Below, piece by piece: positions 18,020 to 25,775 of a stretch of DNA of 64,000 bases; position 1 is the first letter of the stretch, and each line of letters starts with the position of its first letter. The stretch is from Clostridia bacterium (GTDB lineage: Bacteria > Bacillota > Clostridia > TANB77 > CAG-465): NCBI GenBank assembly GCA_017536445.1, contig JAFXHJ010000006.1:62001-126000 (forward strand). The letters run 5' to 3'. Both the position numbers and the translations under genes were made by a program. Below the pieces are notes generated by a model. It saw only the letters and a list, made by a program, of their open reading frames with translations, did not search any database and was not told the DNA's origin.

Positions 18020-19588
18020 ATGAAAAGAAAAACAGGTATAACGATGGCAATGCTAGTTGTTATTGTGACAGTAATAGCTATACTTACTACTGTAACAGTA
18101 ACGTCTATTTCCAATAGTTATAATAACTCTAAACTATCTGTATGGGTGACAGAAATAGGAATTATACAAGATATTATGAAAGAGCGTAAAGAGGATGTAA
18201 CTAATGTGTTGATGGATACTATTTCTTTTGATGTTTCTGGAATAGATTCAAATATAAGAATAGAACAATTTGCAGGAGAAACAATAATAAGTAATAAAAT
18301 ATCATTAAGAGAAATAAATCTGGCAGCAATAGGAGTAGATAATGCTATATATGGGATACACAAAAACAATTTAGATATATATGCTTATTCTGAAACAACA
18401 GGTAAAGTGTATTATTTAAAAGGATTAGATTCTAGAATAAATACATTTTACACATTAACTGAAGATTTAAAGAATAGATATGGAGACAATTTAACAGTAA
18501 CTAACTTGTCTTTAATAACATTTGAACAAAGTGAAGTAAGTCCTACTGAAAATGCAGTTAAGGTAACAGTAAAGGTTCCAAAAACTTATACGAATATAAG
18601 TATAACTACTTCAAATGCAAGCATAGCAATTGGTTCTCAAGTGTCAGAAACTACTAAATATAAGTATGTAGTAAATACAAATAGTATAAAAGCAAATTAT
18701 AAAATAACAGTTACGTATATTGAAAACGGAACTGAAAAAACGGCAACTCATGAGGTTAAAAATGTAAAAGCAACATTAGGTGCGTTAATAACAAGCGCTG
18801 AGGATTATGGTAAAACTGTAAACTATGTATCAGATAACGGTGTAACTAAATGGAGGGTGTTTTACGAAGATACAACTAATGGTTACGTATATTTAATAGC
18901 AACAGAAAAATTAGCTGCAAGTAAATTACCTAGTCTATCAAATACAACAGTAACAACATCTGCGGTGACATTATCTGATGGTACGTCAAAAAATGTTGCA
19001 CAGTTAAAATGGTCAAGTGTGCCATCATCAGCCACAGTAGCTTCAGACGCTAAAATAAAATGGAAAGCTGAATGGACATCATATACATCAGCGAACAATA
19101 CAAAGTGTATATCATATTTTTTAGATGAAAATTACTGGAAACCATTAAGAAATACAAAATCAAGTTATTCATCTTATGTGTTAGGAGCAATAGGAACGCC
19201 GACAGCAGAATTATTTGTGTTAAGTTGGAACGCAAAAAAAGCAGCAACTGGAAATACGACAATATATAATAAACAAATAACATTAACACCAAGAAGTACA
19301 ACAACAGGTTACTATGTAAAAGATGCCTCTGTATCTACTGATACATATTTACAAGCATTAACTACATTAGATAATTTATATATTTGGAGTACATCTGAAT
19401 ACTCTAGTACTTGGCTTGCTTCCCCAGGTGGGGTTAGTGCAAACCACATACTTTTAGCGGGAAGTAGCGGAAATTTAAGTTATGATTTGTATAGTGCAGA
19501 TAATCGTGGTATAAGGCCAGTGGTTTGTTTAAATGCGAATGTACCAGCGGTACAGGGATTTACAACAGATTTTGTGCTTGTAGATTAA
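18020..19588 (+). CDS. Large pseudopilin-like protein with DUF6273-like C-terminal domain
   Basis: The 522-residue protein starts at ATG 18020, 8 bases from TAGGTG; the ATG at 18014 is too close to that site. The prepilin signal is MKRKTG then ITMAMLVVIVTVIAIL. Residues about 70-140 repeat the module of the previous gene (FAGETIISNKI, YSETTGKVYYLKG). An Ig-like segment follows (about 170-245). The C-terminal third resembles DUF6273, a domain of clostridial surface proteins (WSTSEYSSTWLASPGG, then RGIRPVVCLNANV). The overlap in design with the upstream gene suggests a major and an adhesive minor subunit. The function of the tip domain is unknown. Confidence 0.7.
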   Translation: MKRKTGITMAMLVVIVTVIAILTTVTVTSISNSYNNSKLSVWVTEIGIIQDIMKERKEDVTNVLMDTISFDVSGIDSNIRIEQFAGETIISNKISLREINLAAIGVDNAIYGIHKNNLDIYAYSETTGKVYYLKGLDSRINTFYTLTEDLKNRYGDNLTVTNLSLITFEQSEVSPTENAVKVTVKVPKTYTNISITTSNASIAIGSQVSETTKYKYVVNTNSIKANYKITVTYIENGTEKTATHEVKNVKATLGALITSAEDYGKTVNYVSDNGVTKWRVFYEDTTNGYVYLIATEKLAASKLPSLSNTTVTTSAVTLSDGTSKNVAQLKWSSVPSSATVASDAKIKWKAEWTSYTSANNTKCISYFLDENYWKPLRNTKSSYSSYVLGAIGTPTAELFVLSWNAKKAATGNTTIYNKQITLTPRSTTTGYYVKDASVSTDTYLQALTTLDNLYIWSTSEYSSTWLASPGGVSANHILLAGSSGNLSYDLYSADNRGIRPVVCLNANVPAVQGFTTDFVLVD

Positions 19589-19603
19589 ACCACTTGACAA
19601 GCG

Positions 19604-19612
19604 TGGTATAAT
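19604..19612 (+). promoter_or_regulatory. Extended -10 promoter of rpsO
   Basis: TGGTATAAT ends at 19612. The nearby TTGACA (19594-19599) is only 7 bases away and cannot pair with it; a TATGTA at 19616-19621 would be 16 bases from that TTGACA. The true arrangement is unresolved. Confidence 0.5.
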
Positions 19613-19621
19613 AATTATGTA

Positions 19622-19667
19622 CCTTAATCTAGGATATAACTTCCTCAGATTATTTCTTGGACTAAGG
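19622..19667 (+). promoter_or_regulatory. Structured leader of rpsO, possible S15 autoregulatory site
   Basis: Nested pairings are visible: CCTTA (19622-19626) with TAAGG (19663-19667), or alternatively TAATCT (19625-19630) with AGATTA (19647-19652) enclosing AGGA/TCCT. S15 genes in several bacteria have leaders that bind S15. The exact class cannot be assigned by eye. Confidence 0.4.
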
Positions 19668-19693
19668 CGAATTTAAATAAGGAGGAAAAAGTC

Positions 19694-19954
19694 ATGACTA
19701 AGGAAAGAAAGCAAGAAATACTTTCTACTTATGCAAAACATGAAGGTGATACTGGTTCTACAGAAGTTCAAGTAGCTCTTTTAACAGAAAGAATTAACGA
19801 ACTTACAGAACACTTAAGAACTCACAAAAAAGACGAACACTCTAGACGTGGTCTTTTAATCATGGTTGGTAAGAGAAAAAGATTATTAACATATCTTGAA
19901 AATAATGATATTGAAGCTTGCAGAGAATTAAAAGCTAAATTATCTATAAGATAA
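19694..19954 (+). CDS. rpsO: Ribosomal protein uS15
   Basis: A small-subunit protein that binds the central domain of 16S rRNA. The 86-residue sequence carries all core motifs: [38 protein letters not shown] and [11 protein letters not shown]. It is slightly shorter than the usual 88-89 residues. SD AAGGAGGA is at a good distance from ATG 19694. It stands alone here, not next to truB as in many Firmicutes, with its own promoter, leader and terminator. Confidence 0.98.
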   Translation: MTKERKQEILSTYAKHEGDTGSTEVQVALLTERINELTEHLRTHKKDEHSRRGLLIMVGKRKRLLTYLENNDIEACRELKAKLSIR

Positions 19955-19961
19955 GTTATTG

Positions 19962-19994
19962 AAACAGCAGTTGAAATTCAACTGCTGTTTTTTT
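19962..19994 (+). terminator. rpsO terminator
   Basis: The 12-bp stem AAACAGCAGTTG/CAACTGCTGTTT with a 5-base loop is followed by a run of seven T. Confidence 0.95.
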
Positions 19995-20106
19995 ACATAT
20001 GAATTAAGTGTAAAATAAATATGTAAATTTTATTAATTTTAACAAAAAGGATTTAAAAATATATTGCTTTATGATAGCATTGTAAAATGTAAATGGGAGG
20101 ATACTA

Positions 20107-22800
20107 ATGAAAGAAGCATACAAGTATTCGGTAGATGAAGTTTTTAACAAACTAGGAACTAGTTCAGATGGTTTGAGTTTTGAACAAGCAGAAAAAAGAC
20201 TTGCGGCAAATGGACTAAACAAATTACAAGAAGCTAAAAAGAAAACGTTACTTACAAGATTTATAGAGCAAATGAAAAACATTATGATAATTGTTCTTCT
20301 AATTGCAGCAGTAATATCTTTAGTGGTAGCTAAAATAGAAAACGAAAGTTATACAGATTCAATAATAATATTTGTAGTTGTAATAATGAATGCAGTACTA
20401 GGAGTAGTGCAAGAAGCAAAAGCAGATAAAGCAATAGATTCGTTAAAGAAAATGTCACTTCCATATATTAAAGTAAGAAGACATGGCAAAATAATGAACA
20501 TAAAAACAGAAGAATTAGTAGTAGGGGATGTTGTTTTAATTGAAGCGGGAGATTTTGTTCCTGCAGATATGAGAATTATTGTTTGCAATGGAATAAGAGT
20601 AGAAGAAGCATCCTTAACAGGTGAATCGTTACCAGTAAGTAAATTTACAGATAAGATAGATGAAGATACTGCTTTAGCAGATAGAAGAAATATGCTTTAT
20701 TCTGGAAGTAGCGTAGTATATGGTCGTGGAGAAGGTGTAGTAACGGCTACTGGAATGAAAACAGAGCTTGGTAAGATTGCAACAATACTTGCTGAGACTA
20801 AAGAAGAACTTACGCCACTTCAAAAGAAAATGAATGAAATAAGCAAGGTACTAAGTGTAATAGTTGTTGTAATAGGCCTTGCAATGGTAATACTTGGCCT
20901 AATTCAGGGCAACAAACCACTAGAAATATTTATGCTTGCAGTATCATTAGCAGTTGCTGCCATTCCAGAAGGACTCCCTGCATCGATTACAATAATACTT
21001 TCAATTGGTGTTCAAAAGATGGCAAAAGAACATAGTATTATACGTAAGCTTTCTTCAGTAGAAACTTTAGGAGCAACGCAAGTAATATGTTCAGATAAAA
21101 CAGGGACTTTAACTCAAAACAAAATGACTGTTACTGAAATTAATTTTGGTGGCGAAAAAATAAAGGTCGAACATTTAGTAGTAAATGATGACGAAAACTT
21201 AAAGAGATTTTTAGATAATATTACATTGTCTAATGATGTAAAAACTAATGGTTCTACAGGTGAGTACTTAGGCGATCCTACTGAAATAGCATTGGTAGAA
21301 ATGACAAATAAATTTGGTAGAAACAAAGATATATACGATACAAGATATGAAAGAGTTGAAGAAGTACCATTTGATTCTGAAAGAAAAATGATGACTACTG
21401 TAAACAAAATAGATGGTGAACTTATAGTACATACAAAAGGAGCATTAGAATCATTAATACATAGATGCTCTAAGGCTATGATAAATGGAAAACTAGTAGA
21501 TATGACGGATAAGTTAAAAGAACAAATACTAGATACTAATTCAGAAATGGCAAGTAGAGCATTAAGAGTTCTAAGCTTTGCATATAAGAAAATAGATAAA
21601 TTACCAAAAGAAATATCTAGTGATACACTAGAAAAAGATTTAATTTACCAAGGTATGGTTGGTATGATAGATCCACCAAGGCCAGAAGTAAAACAAGCTG
21701 TTAAAGACTGTTTCACAGCAGGCATGATTCCAATTATGATAACAGGAGACAGTGTAATAACAGCTAGAGCAATAGCAGAAGAAATAGGAATATTAGTTCC
21801 GGGTTCAGAAGCAATAACTGGTCAAGAGTTAGATGCTATGAGCGATGAACAATTTGAAAAGAAAATTAAAAACATACGTGTTTATGCAAGAGTAAGCCCA
21901 GAAAATAAGGTTAGAATAGTTAAGACTTGGAAGAAACTCGGAAAGACTGTTGCTATGACAGGAGATGGCGTAAACGATGCGCCAGCACTTAAAAATGCAG
22001 ACATAGGTGTTGGAATGGGAATAACAGGTACAGAAGTATCTAAGAGTGTTGCGAGTATGGTCCTTACAGACGATAACTTTGCATCAATAGTTGTAGCAGT
22101 AAAAGAAGGCAGAAGAGTATATAGAAATATACAAAACGTTATAGCATATCTTTTAGCCTCTAATATAGCAGAAGTAATAATAGTGTTTATAGCCAAAATA
22201 TTTAATATGACAGTATTTAATCCGCTTCATTTGTTATGGATAAACTTAATAACGGATGCAATACCAGCGATGGCGTTAGGTTTTGAACCAGCAGATGAAA
22301 AATCTATGAAAGAAAAACCAAGAAAAGCGCATGCTAAATTCATGTCACCATTCTTAATATCTAGAATAGCAGTACCAGCTTTTCTAAAGAGTATGATAAT
22401 ACTAATATTATTCTTTACTATGAACAATGCATATGGTAGTGCAGTGGCAACAACAATGGCGTTTATAACATTATCCTTTGCGGAACTATTATTTGTATTT
22501 GTTGCTCGTTCAGACAGCAAGCCTATATTTAAGATTGGATTATTCTCAAATAAACAATTAGTAATAGGTGTACTTTGTATAATATTAATACAATTATTAG
22601 TAATATTTAATCCAACACTTTCGGGATTATTAGAATTAGAAAGTTTAACGCCACAGCTTTATGCAATAGCTATAATAAATGCAATTGTATTTATGGTATT
22701 TGCGGAAATATTAAAAGTACTAGTTGCAAAAGCTTTTGAGGTAAGAAGAAAAATCTTAAAAGAGAGAAGAAGAGCTAAAGCAACGCAAAATAACAAGTAA
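20107..22800 (+). CDS. Calcium-transporting P-type ATPase (type IIA/IIB)
   Basis: An ATP-driven cation pump, most likely for Ca2+, in the cell membrane. The 897-residue protein has the N-terminal cation-ATPase domain, actuator motif TGES (LTGESLPV), M4 site AAIPEGLPA, phosphorylation site CSDKTGTLTQNKM (Asp330), hinge TGDGVNDAPAL, and ten predicted helices ending in four C-terminal ones. M6 reads LITDAIPAMALGFEP, with the Asp typical of Ca pumps. SD GGGAGG precedes ATG 20107. It is a single gene between two terminators. Type and length match bacterial PMCA-like Ca2+ ATPases; Mn2+ transport cannot be excluded. Confidence 0.93.
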   Translation: MKEAYKYSVDEVFNKLGTSSDGLSFEQAEKRLAANGLNKLQEAKKKTLLTRFIEQMKNIMIIVLLIAAVISLVVAKIENESYTDSIIIFVVVIMNAVLGVVQEAKADKAIDSLKKMSLPYIKVRRHGKIMNIKTEELVVGDVVLIEAGDFVPADMRIIVCNGIRVEEASLTGESLPVSKFTDKIDEDTALADRRNMLYSGSSVVYGRGEGVVTATGMKTELGKIATILAETKEELTPLQKKMNEISKVLSVIVVVIGLAMVILGLIQGNKPLEIFMLAVSLAVAAIPEGLPASITIILSIGVQKMAKEHSIIRKLSSVETLGATQVICSDKTGTLTQNKMTVTEINFGGEKIKVEHLVVNDDENLKRFLDNITLSNDVKTNGSTGEYLGDPTEIALVEMTNKFGRNKDIYDTRYERVEEVPFDSERKMMTTVNKIDGELIVHTKGALESLIHRCSKAMINGKLVDMTDKLKEQILDTNSEMASRALRVLSFAYKKIDKLPKEISSDTLEKDLIYQGMVGMIDPPRPEVKQAVKDCFTAGMIPIMITGDSVITARAIAEEIGILVPGSEAITGQELDAMSDEQFEKKIKNIRVYARVSPENKVRIVKTWKKLGKTVAMTGDGVNDAPALKNADIGVGMGITGTEVSKSVASMVLTDDNFASIVVAVKEGRRVYRNIQNVIAYLLASNIAEVIIVFIAKIFNMTVFNPLHLLWINLITDAIPAMALGFEPADEKSMKEKPRKAHAKFMSPFLISRIAVPAFLKSMIILILFFTMNNAYGSAVATTMAFITLSFAELLFVFVARSDSKPIFKIGLFSNKQLVIGVLCIILIQLLVIFNPTLSGLLELESLTPQLYAIAIINAIVFMVFAEILKVLVAKAFEVRRKILKERRRAKATQNNK

Positions 22801-22819
22801 TTAAAAGAAGAAAACAACA

Positions 22820-22852
22820 ATAAACAGAGGAGCATATTGCCCCTCTGTTTAT
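22820..22852. terminator. Bidirectional terminator between convergent genes
   Basis: The 11-bp stem ATAAACAGAGG/CCTCTGTTTAT lies between the ATPase stop and the end of the minus-strand gene. The minus strand has a T-rich tail (TTGTTGTTTTC). Confidence 0.8.
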
Positions 22853-22854
22853 CG

Positions 22855-23334
22855 TTATTGCATTATTCTATTAAGTAATTTTTTGAAATCGTCATAGTAT
22901 ATTTTATCTGATTTATAAATATGGAGTTTGCCATCAAGTTTTTTACGTATTCTAAAATCTCCCGGAGAAATTCCTACTGCAAGGAAATCTCCATTTTTAG
23001 TGTGAAAATTAATGCTATATACCCAAGTTGTAATAAGAGTATTATTATAATTCTCATAACCGGATATTTCTTTTACAAAATCACATATTTTTTGTATATC
23101 CTCAGGATCTGTTAACGTTGTAATATAATCATAGCCATGTTTGATTTCAATTTTTGTTATTTCTTTTTTGAATATTTTATTTTTACCAACGGTAGTTAGT
23201 ATTGAAGAACAATTTTCTATTGGATGATAAGAGCGAATCTTAAGTGCATAAGCATATAATATTAAATAACAGATGATAGCTAGTACAAGTAGTATATATA
23301 ATATTTTGCTACCTTTTTGAGTTTTTTTATCCAT
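22855..23334 (-). CDS. Unknown single-pass membrane protein
   Basis: I do not recognise this 159-residue protein. After a basic start (MDKKTQKGSK) there is one transmembrane helix (about 11-31), then a soluble extracellular domain of alternating strands and helices, with KIEIKHGYDYITTLTDPEDI and SINFHTKNGDFLAVGISPGD. The pattern of a regular helix (DPEDIQKICDFVKEI) between strands resembles small secreted domains of clostridial proteins. It is a single gene convergent with the Ca-ATPase, with a weak upstream site on the minus strand. Codon use matches the neighbours. Confidence 0.7.
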   Translation of the reverse strand: MDKKTQKGSKILYILLVLAIICYLILYAYALKIRSYHPIENCSSILTTVGKNKIFKKEITKIEIKHGYDYITTLTDPEDIQKICDFVKEISGYENYNNTLITTWVYSINFHTKNGDFLAVGISPGDFRIRKKLDGKLHIYKSDKIYYDDFKKLLNRIMQ

Positions 23335-23450
23335 CTAACAATACCTCTCAATAATTATAGTATATATATTTAGAATGTAATTGTCAAACTAAGTAGAATA
23401 TACTTAACTCTTTATTCATATGTATATATTAAAAAGGGGATGTAAATAAT

Positions 23451-24008
23451 ATGAATGGTGACATGAATGCTAACAGTAATTTTAATGATAATATTACTAA
23501 TAATAGGTCTAGTTCTAGTAACGGAGGATTTAACATAAGCAATTTATTTGATCTTTCAAAACTAGGAAATATGTTTAGTGGTGGAACAAGAGGAAATAAT
23601 CCGTTAAATAATATCAGAAGAATGTTTGGAAGAAATAACATAAGTAGTAGATATGGTGGAAATAGGAATATGTTAAAAGTGCTTCCAATAGAAGAAGCAT
23701 ATAGAAAGATAAAAAGTGGGGGAATATTACTTATAGATGTTAGAACAGAAATGGAGTATGCGACACTTAAAATAAAAGGAAGCGTAAACATTCCACTAGA
23801 TAAGTTGCAAACTGAAATAGTTAATATGGTTACTAATAAAAATGAAAATATAATGCTATATTGTGCAACTGGTTCTAGAGTAAGACGTGCAGCGCAAATA
23901 CTTTGGTCGTTAGGATATAATAATTTGTACATATGGGAAGGGGCGGGAATAAATACATTTGCTTTTCAAGATTTAATAGTATATAATAGAGTACAGCAAG
24001 AAGAATAA
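23451..24008 (+). CDS. Rhodanese-domain protein with Asn/Ser-rich N-terminus
   Basis: Residues 1-72 are low complexity, rich in N, S and G, without a signal peptide. Residues about 75-180 form a single rhodanese domain: LLIDVRTEMEYATLKIKGSVNIP, and the active-site loop YCATGSRVRRAA with Cys138. Rhodaneses carry sulfur as a Cys persulfide. SD AAAGGGGA precedes ATG 23451. A thioredoxin gene begins 19 bases later, and the pair probably cooperates in thiol or persulfide chemistry. The N-terminal tail is unusual and may mediate assembly. Confidence 0.88.
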   Translation: MNGDMNANSNFNDNITNNRSSSSNGGFNISNLFDLSKLGNMFSGGTRGNNPLNNIRRMFGRNNISSRYGGNRNMLKVLPIEEAYRKIKSGGILLIDVRTEMEYATLKIKGSVNIPLDKLQTEIVNMVTNKNENIMLYCATGSRVRRAAQILWSLGYNNLYIWEGAGINTFAFQDLIVYNRVQQEE

Positions 24009-24027
24009 TCTTGCTAGGAGGAAACTT

Positions 24028-24342
24028 ATGAAAGAATTAAATGATAATAACTTCAGAGAAGAAATAAAGAAAGAAAAATTAGTGCTTGTAGATTTCTATG
24101 CAACTTGGTGTGGTCCATGTGGGATGCAAGCAGATGTATTAAAAAGAATGTCGGAATCTAGAACATTAGATTTTAGTATAGTAAAAGTTAATGTAGATGA
24201 AGCACCAGGTTTAGCGCTTGAACATAGCATCTCATCAATCCCTACATTAGTCGTGTATAAAGATGGAAAGATGGTTAAAAAGGTAGTTGGACTATCTGAT
24301 GAAGAAGAAATATTAAATATTATGGGTGAATTTTTGGACTAA
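24028..24342 (+). CDS. Thioredoxin
   Basis: The 104-residue thioredoxin fold has redox motif WCGPC (Cys28 and Cys31), the upstream LVDFYATW strand, and the cis-Pro segment SIPTLVVYKDG. It reduces disulfides or persulfides in the cytoplasm. SD CTAGGAGGA lies upstream of ATG 24028. It is the second gene of a rhodanese-thioredoxin operon, so rhodanese reduction is a likely role. MQ rather than KM follows CGPC, a minor variation. Confidence 0.94.
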   Translation: MKELNDNNFREEIKKEKLVLVDFYATWCGPCGMQADVLKRMSESRTLDFSIVKVNVDEAPGLALEHSISSIPTLVVYKDGKMVKKVVGLSDEEEILNIMGEFLD

Positions 24343-24375
24343 TCCCTATGAATTAGCCTAAAAACCGAGTTTTGT

Positions 24376-24420
24376 AACATTTGTGTAACACAAAAGTATG
24401 TATTTTGTAACACAAATGTT
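24376..24420. promoter_or_regulatory. Long interrupted palindrome upstream of the 24520 gene
   Basis: Outer arms AACATTTGTGT and ACACAAATGTT (11 bp) enclose inner arms ACAAAA and TTTTGT; TTTTGTAAC occurs twice. It lies about 13 bases upstream of the -35 box. There is no T-run, so it looks more like an operator than a terminator. Confidence 0.5.
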
Positions 24421-24432
24421 ATTTGTTTGTAG

Positions 24433-24461
24433 TTGATTTTGAAATAGCTTATATCTATAAT
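24433..24461 (+). promoter_or_regulatory. Promoter TTGATT-N17-TATAAT
   Basis: The -35 (24433-24438) and perfect -10 (24456-24461) boxes are 17 bases apart, upstream of the Trp-repeat gene. Confidence 0.78.
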
Positions 24462-24519
24462 TGAAGTATAAGTAATTATTATAAATTATTTCTACAATTC
24501 TACAAAAGAGGTGTTAAAA

Positions 24520-25623
24520 ATGAAAGGATTTTTTGAAAGACAATGGGAATTATTCCTAGCTGACATGCAAGAAGTAGGCGAATTCTTCCTAGACGCATTT
24601 GGTGCAAACGAACAATTAATGTTAGGTGCCCCTAAAGCGGATAAAGTAGAAGGAGGCGAAGGTTTCTTCGCAAGAGAGTGGAGACTATTTAAAGAAGATA
24701 TGCAATCTTTAGGTGAAATGGTTATGGCTCCATTTACAACAGAAGATACTTTAATGCTAGACTCTGCATCAGTTGAGGCTCCAAAAGCCGAAGCTTCAGA
24801 AGACGGATTCTTTAAAAAAGAATGGGAACTATTCAAAACAGATTTAGATAATGCCAACTCAGCTCTAGAAAGCTTATTTGGCATTGAAAAAAAAAATGAA
24901 ATAGTTGAATGTGCTGAAGCGCCAGTTGAATTCAAAGATGAAGTAGATGTAAAACTTGAAACTTTCTTGGGAGAACCAATAAATGAGTTAAAAGAAAGTG
25001 CATGCGGAGATAGAACTCAACATGAAGTTCTAAGAGACTATGCAGAATTCTTTAAACCATATGCTGAAAACCCAGATATGTGTCAAATGGCATTTAAAAA
25101 ATACTATGACAGACATGCTTTAAAAATGGCAGTTTCTGAACTACCAGTAGAGCAAGTTAGAATAGTACAAAACAATGTAGACATATTTATCAAAGGGCAA
25201 GAATCATTTGGTGAACCATTTGTTGACTCAAGAGTTGATACAGTTTTCGAAAAAGCTGGAATCGATGAAGTAAACAAAGTAATTGGTATTATAGGTGACT
25301 GCGATACAGAAGGAAAAACTTTAAAAGGTGAAAGACTTTTTGCAGAAGCAGTTAACTATATGGTAGATCATGGTATAAGAGTTGCTAAAGATGGAGGTTT
25401 AATAGACCCAGTAAGAAAAGCAATTGAAGCTCAACACGACGAAATACATAACGCTATGCGTTCGTTTGAAGATGTTGGACCAGAATACCAAGAATTACTA
25501 GCTAAAGAAAGAACTTATTTAGATGCTTTAAATAGAATTGAGCAATACGAAACTGAAAAAAGAATTGCTGCATTTGAAGCTAAAATGAATGATGAAGTTA
25601 GTAGTTTAGATGTAATACTTTAA
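24520..25623 (+). CDS. Unknown protein with three FFxxxWxLFxxD repeats
   Basis: I do not recognise this 367-residue protein. The start is ATG 24520 behind AGAGGTG; the GTG at 24511 is inside that site. The N-terminal 125 residues hold three copies of an about 45-residue repeat: FFERQWELFLADMQ, FFAREWRLFKEDMQ and FFKKEWELFKTDLD, each followed by a hydrophobic helix and an acidic linker. The C-terminal 230 residues are helical and acidic, with a Cys pair region (ESACGDRTQ, DMCQMAFKK, GDCDTEGK). There is no signal peptide or membrane helix. It has its own promoter with an upstream palindrome and its own terminator. Confidence 0.7.
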   Translation: MKGFFERQWELFLADMQEVGEFFLDAFGANEQLMLGAPKADKVEGGEGFFAREWRLFKEDMQSLGEMVMAPFTTEDTLMLDSASVEAPKAEASEDGFFKKEWELFKTDLDNANSALESLFGIEKKNEIVECAEAPVEFKDEVDVKLETFLGEPINELKESACGDRTQHEVLRDYAEFFKPYAENPDMCQMAFKKYYDRHALKMAVSELPVEQVRIVQNNVDIFIKGQESFGEPFVDSRVDTVFEKAGIDEVNKVIGIIGDCDTEGKTLKGERLFAEAVNYMVDHGIRVAKDGGLIDPVRKAIEAQHDEIHNAMRSFEDVGPEYQELLAKERTYLDALNRIEQYETEKRIAAFEAKMNDEVSSLDVIL

Positions 25624-25630
25624 AAATGTT

Positions 25631-25668
25631 AAAAAGATGTAAATGTATATAATCATTTACATCTTTTT
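25631..25668 (+). terminator. Terminator of the Trp-repeat gene
   Basis: The 15-bp stem AAAAAGATGTAAATG/CATTTACATCTTTTT with an 8-base loop is followed by further T. Confidence 0.93.
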
Positions 25669-25704
25669 TTGTGCCTTTAATATGGTATAAATTCCTTAAA
25701 ACCC

Positions 25705-25733
25705 TTTACAAATACACACTTTTAGTATATTAT
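25705..25733 (+). promoter_or_regulatory. Promoter TTTACA-N17-TATTAT upstream of the smc operon
   Basis: Boxes at 25705-25710 and 25728-25733, 17 bases apart, precede the gene upstream of smc. Confidence 0.65.
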
Positions 25734-25775
25734 ATGATTGTATTTAAATAAATAGAAATAAATAGGGGTAAAGAT

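Noticed and set aside
19594-19612. TTGACA and TATAAT before rpsO as one promoter
   Set aside because: Only 7 bases separate them; sigma-A needs about 17.
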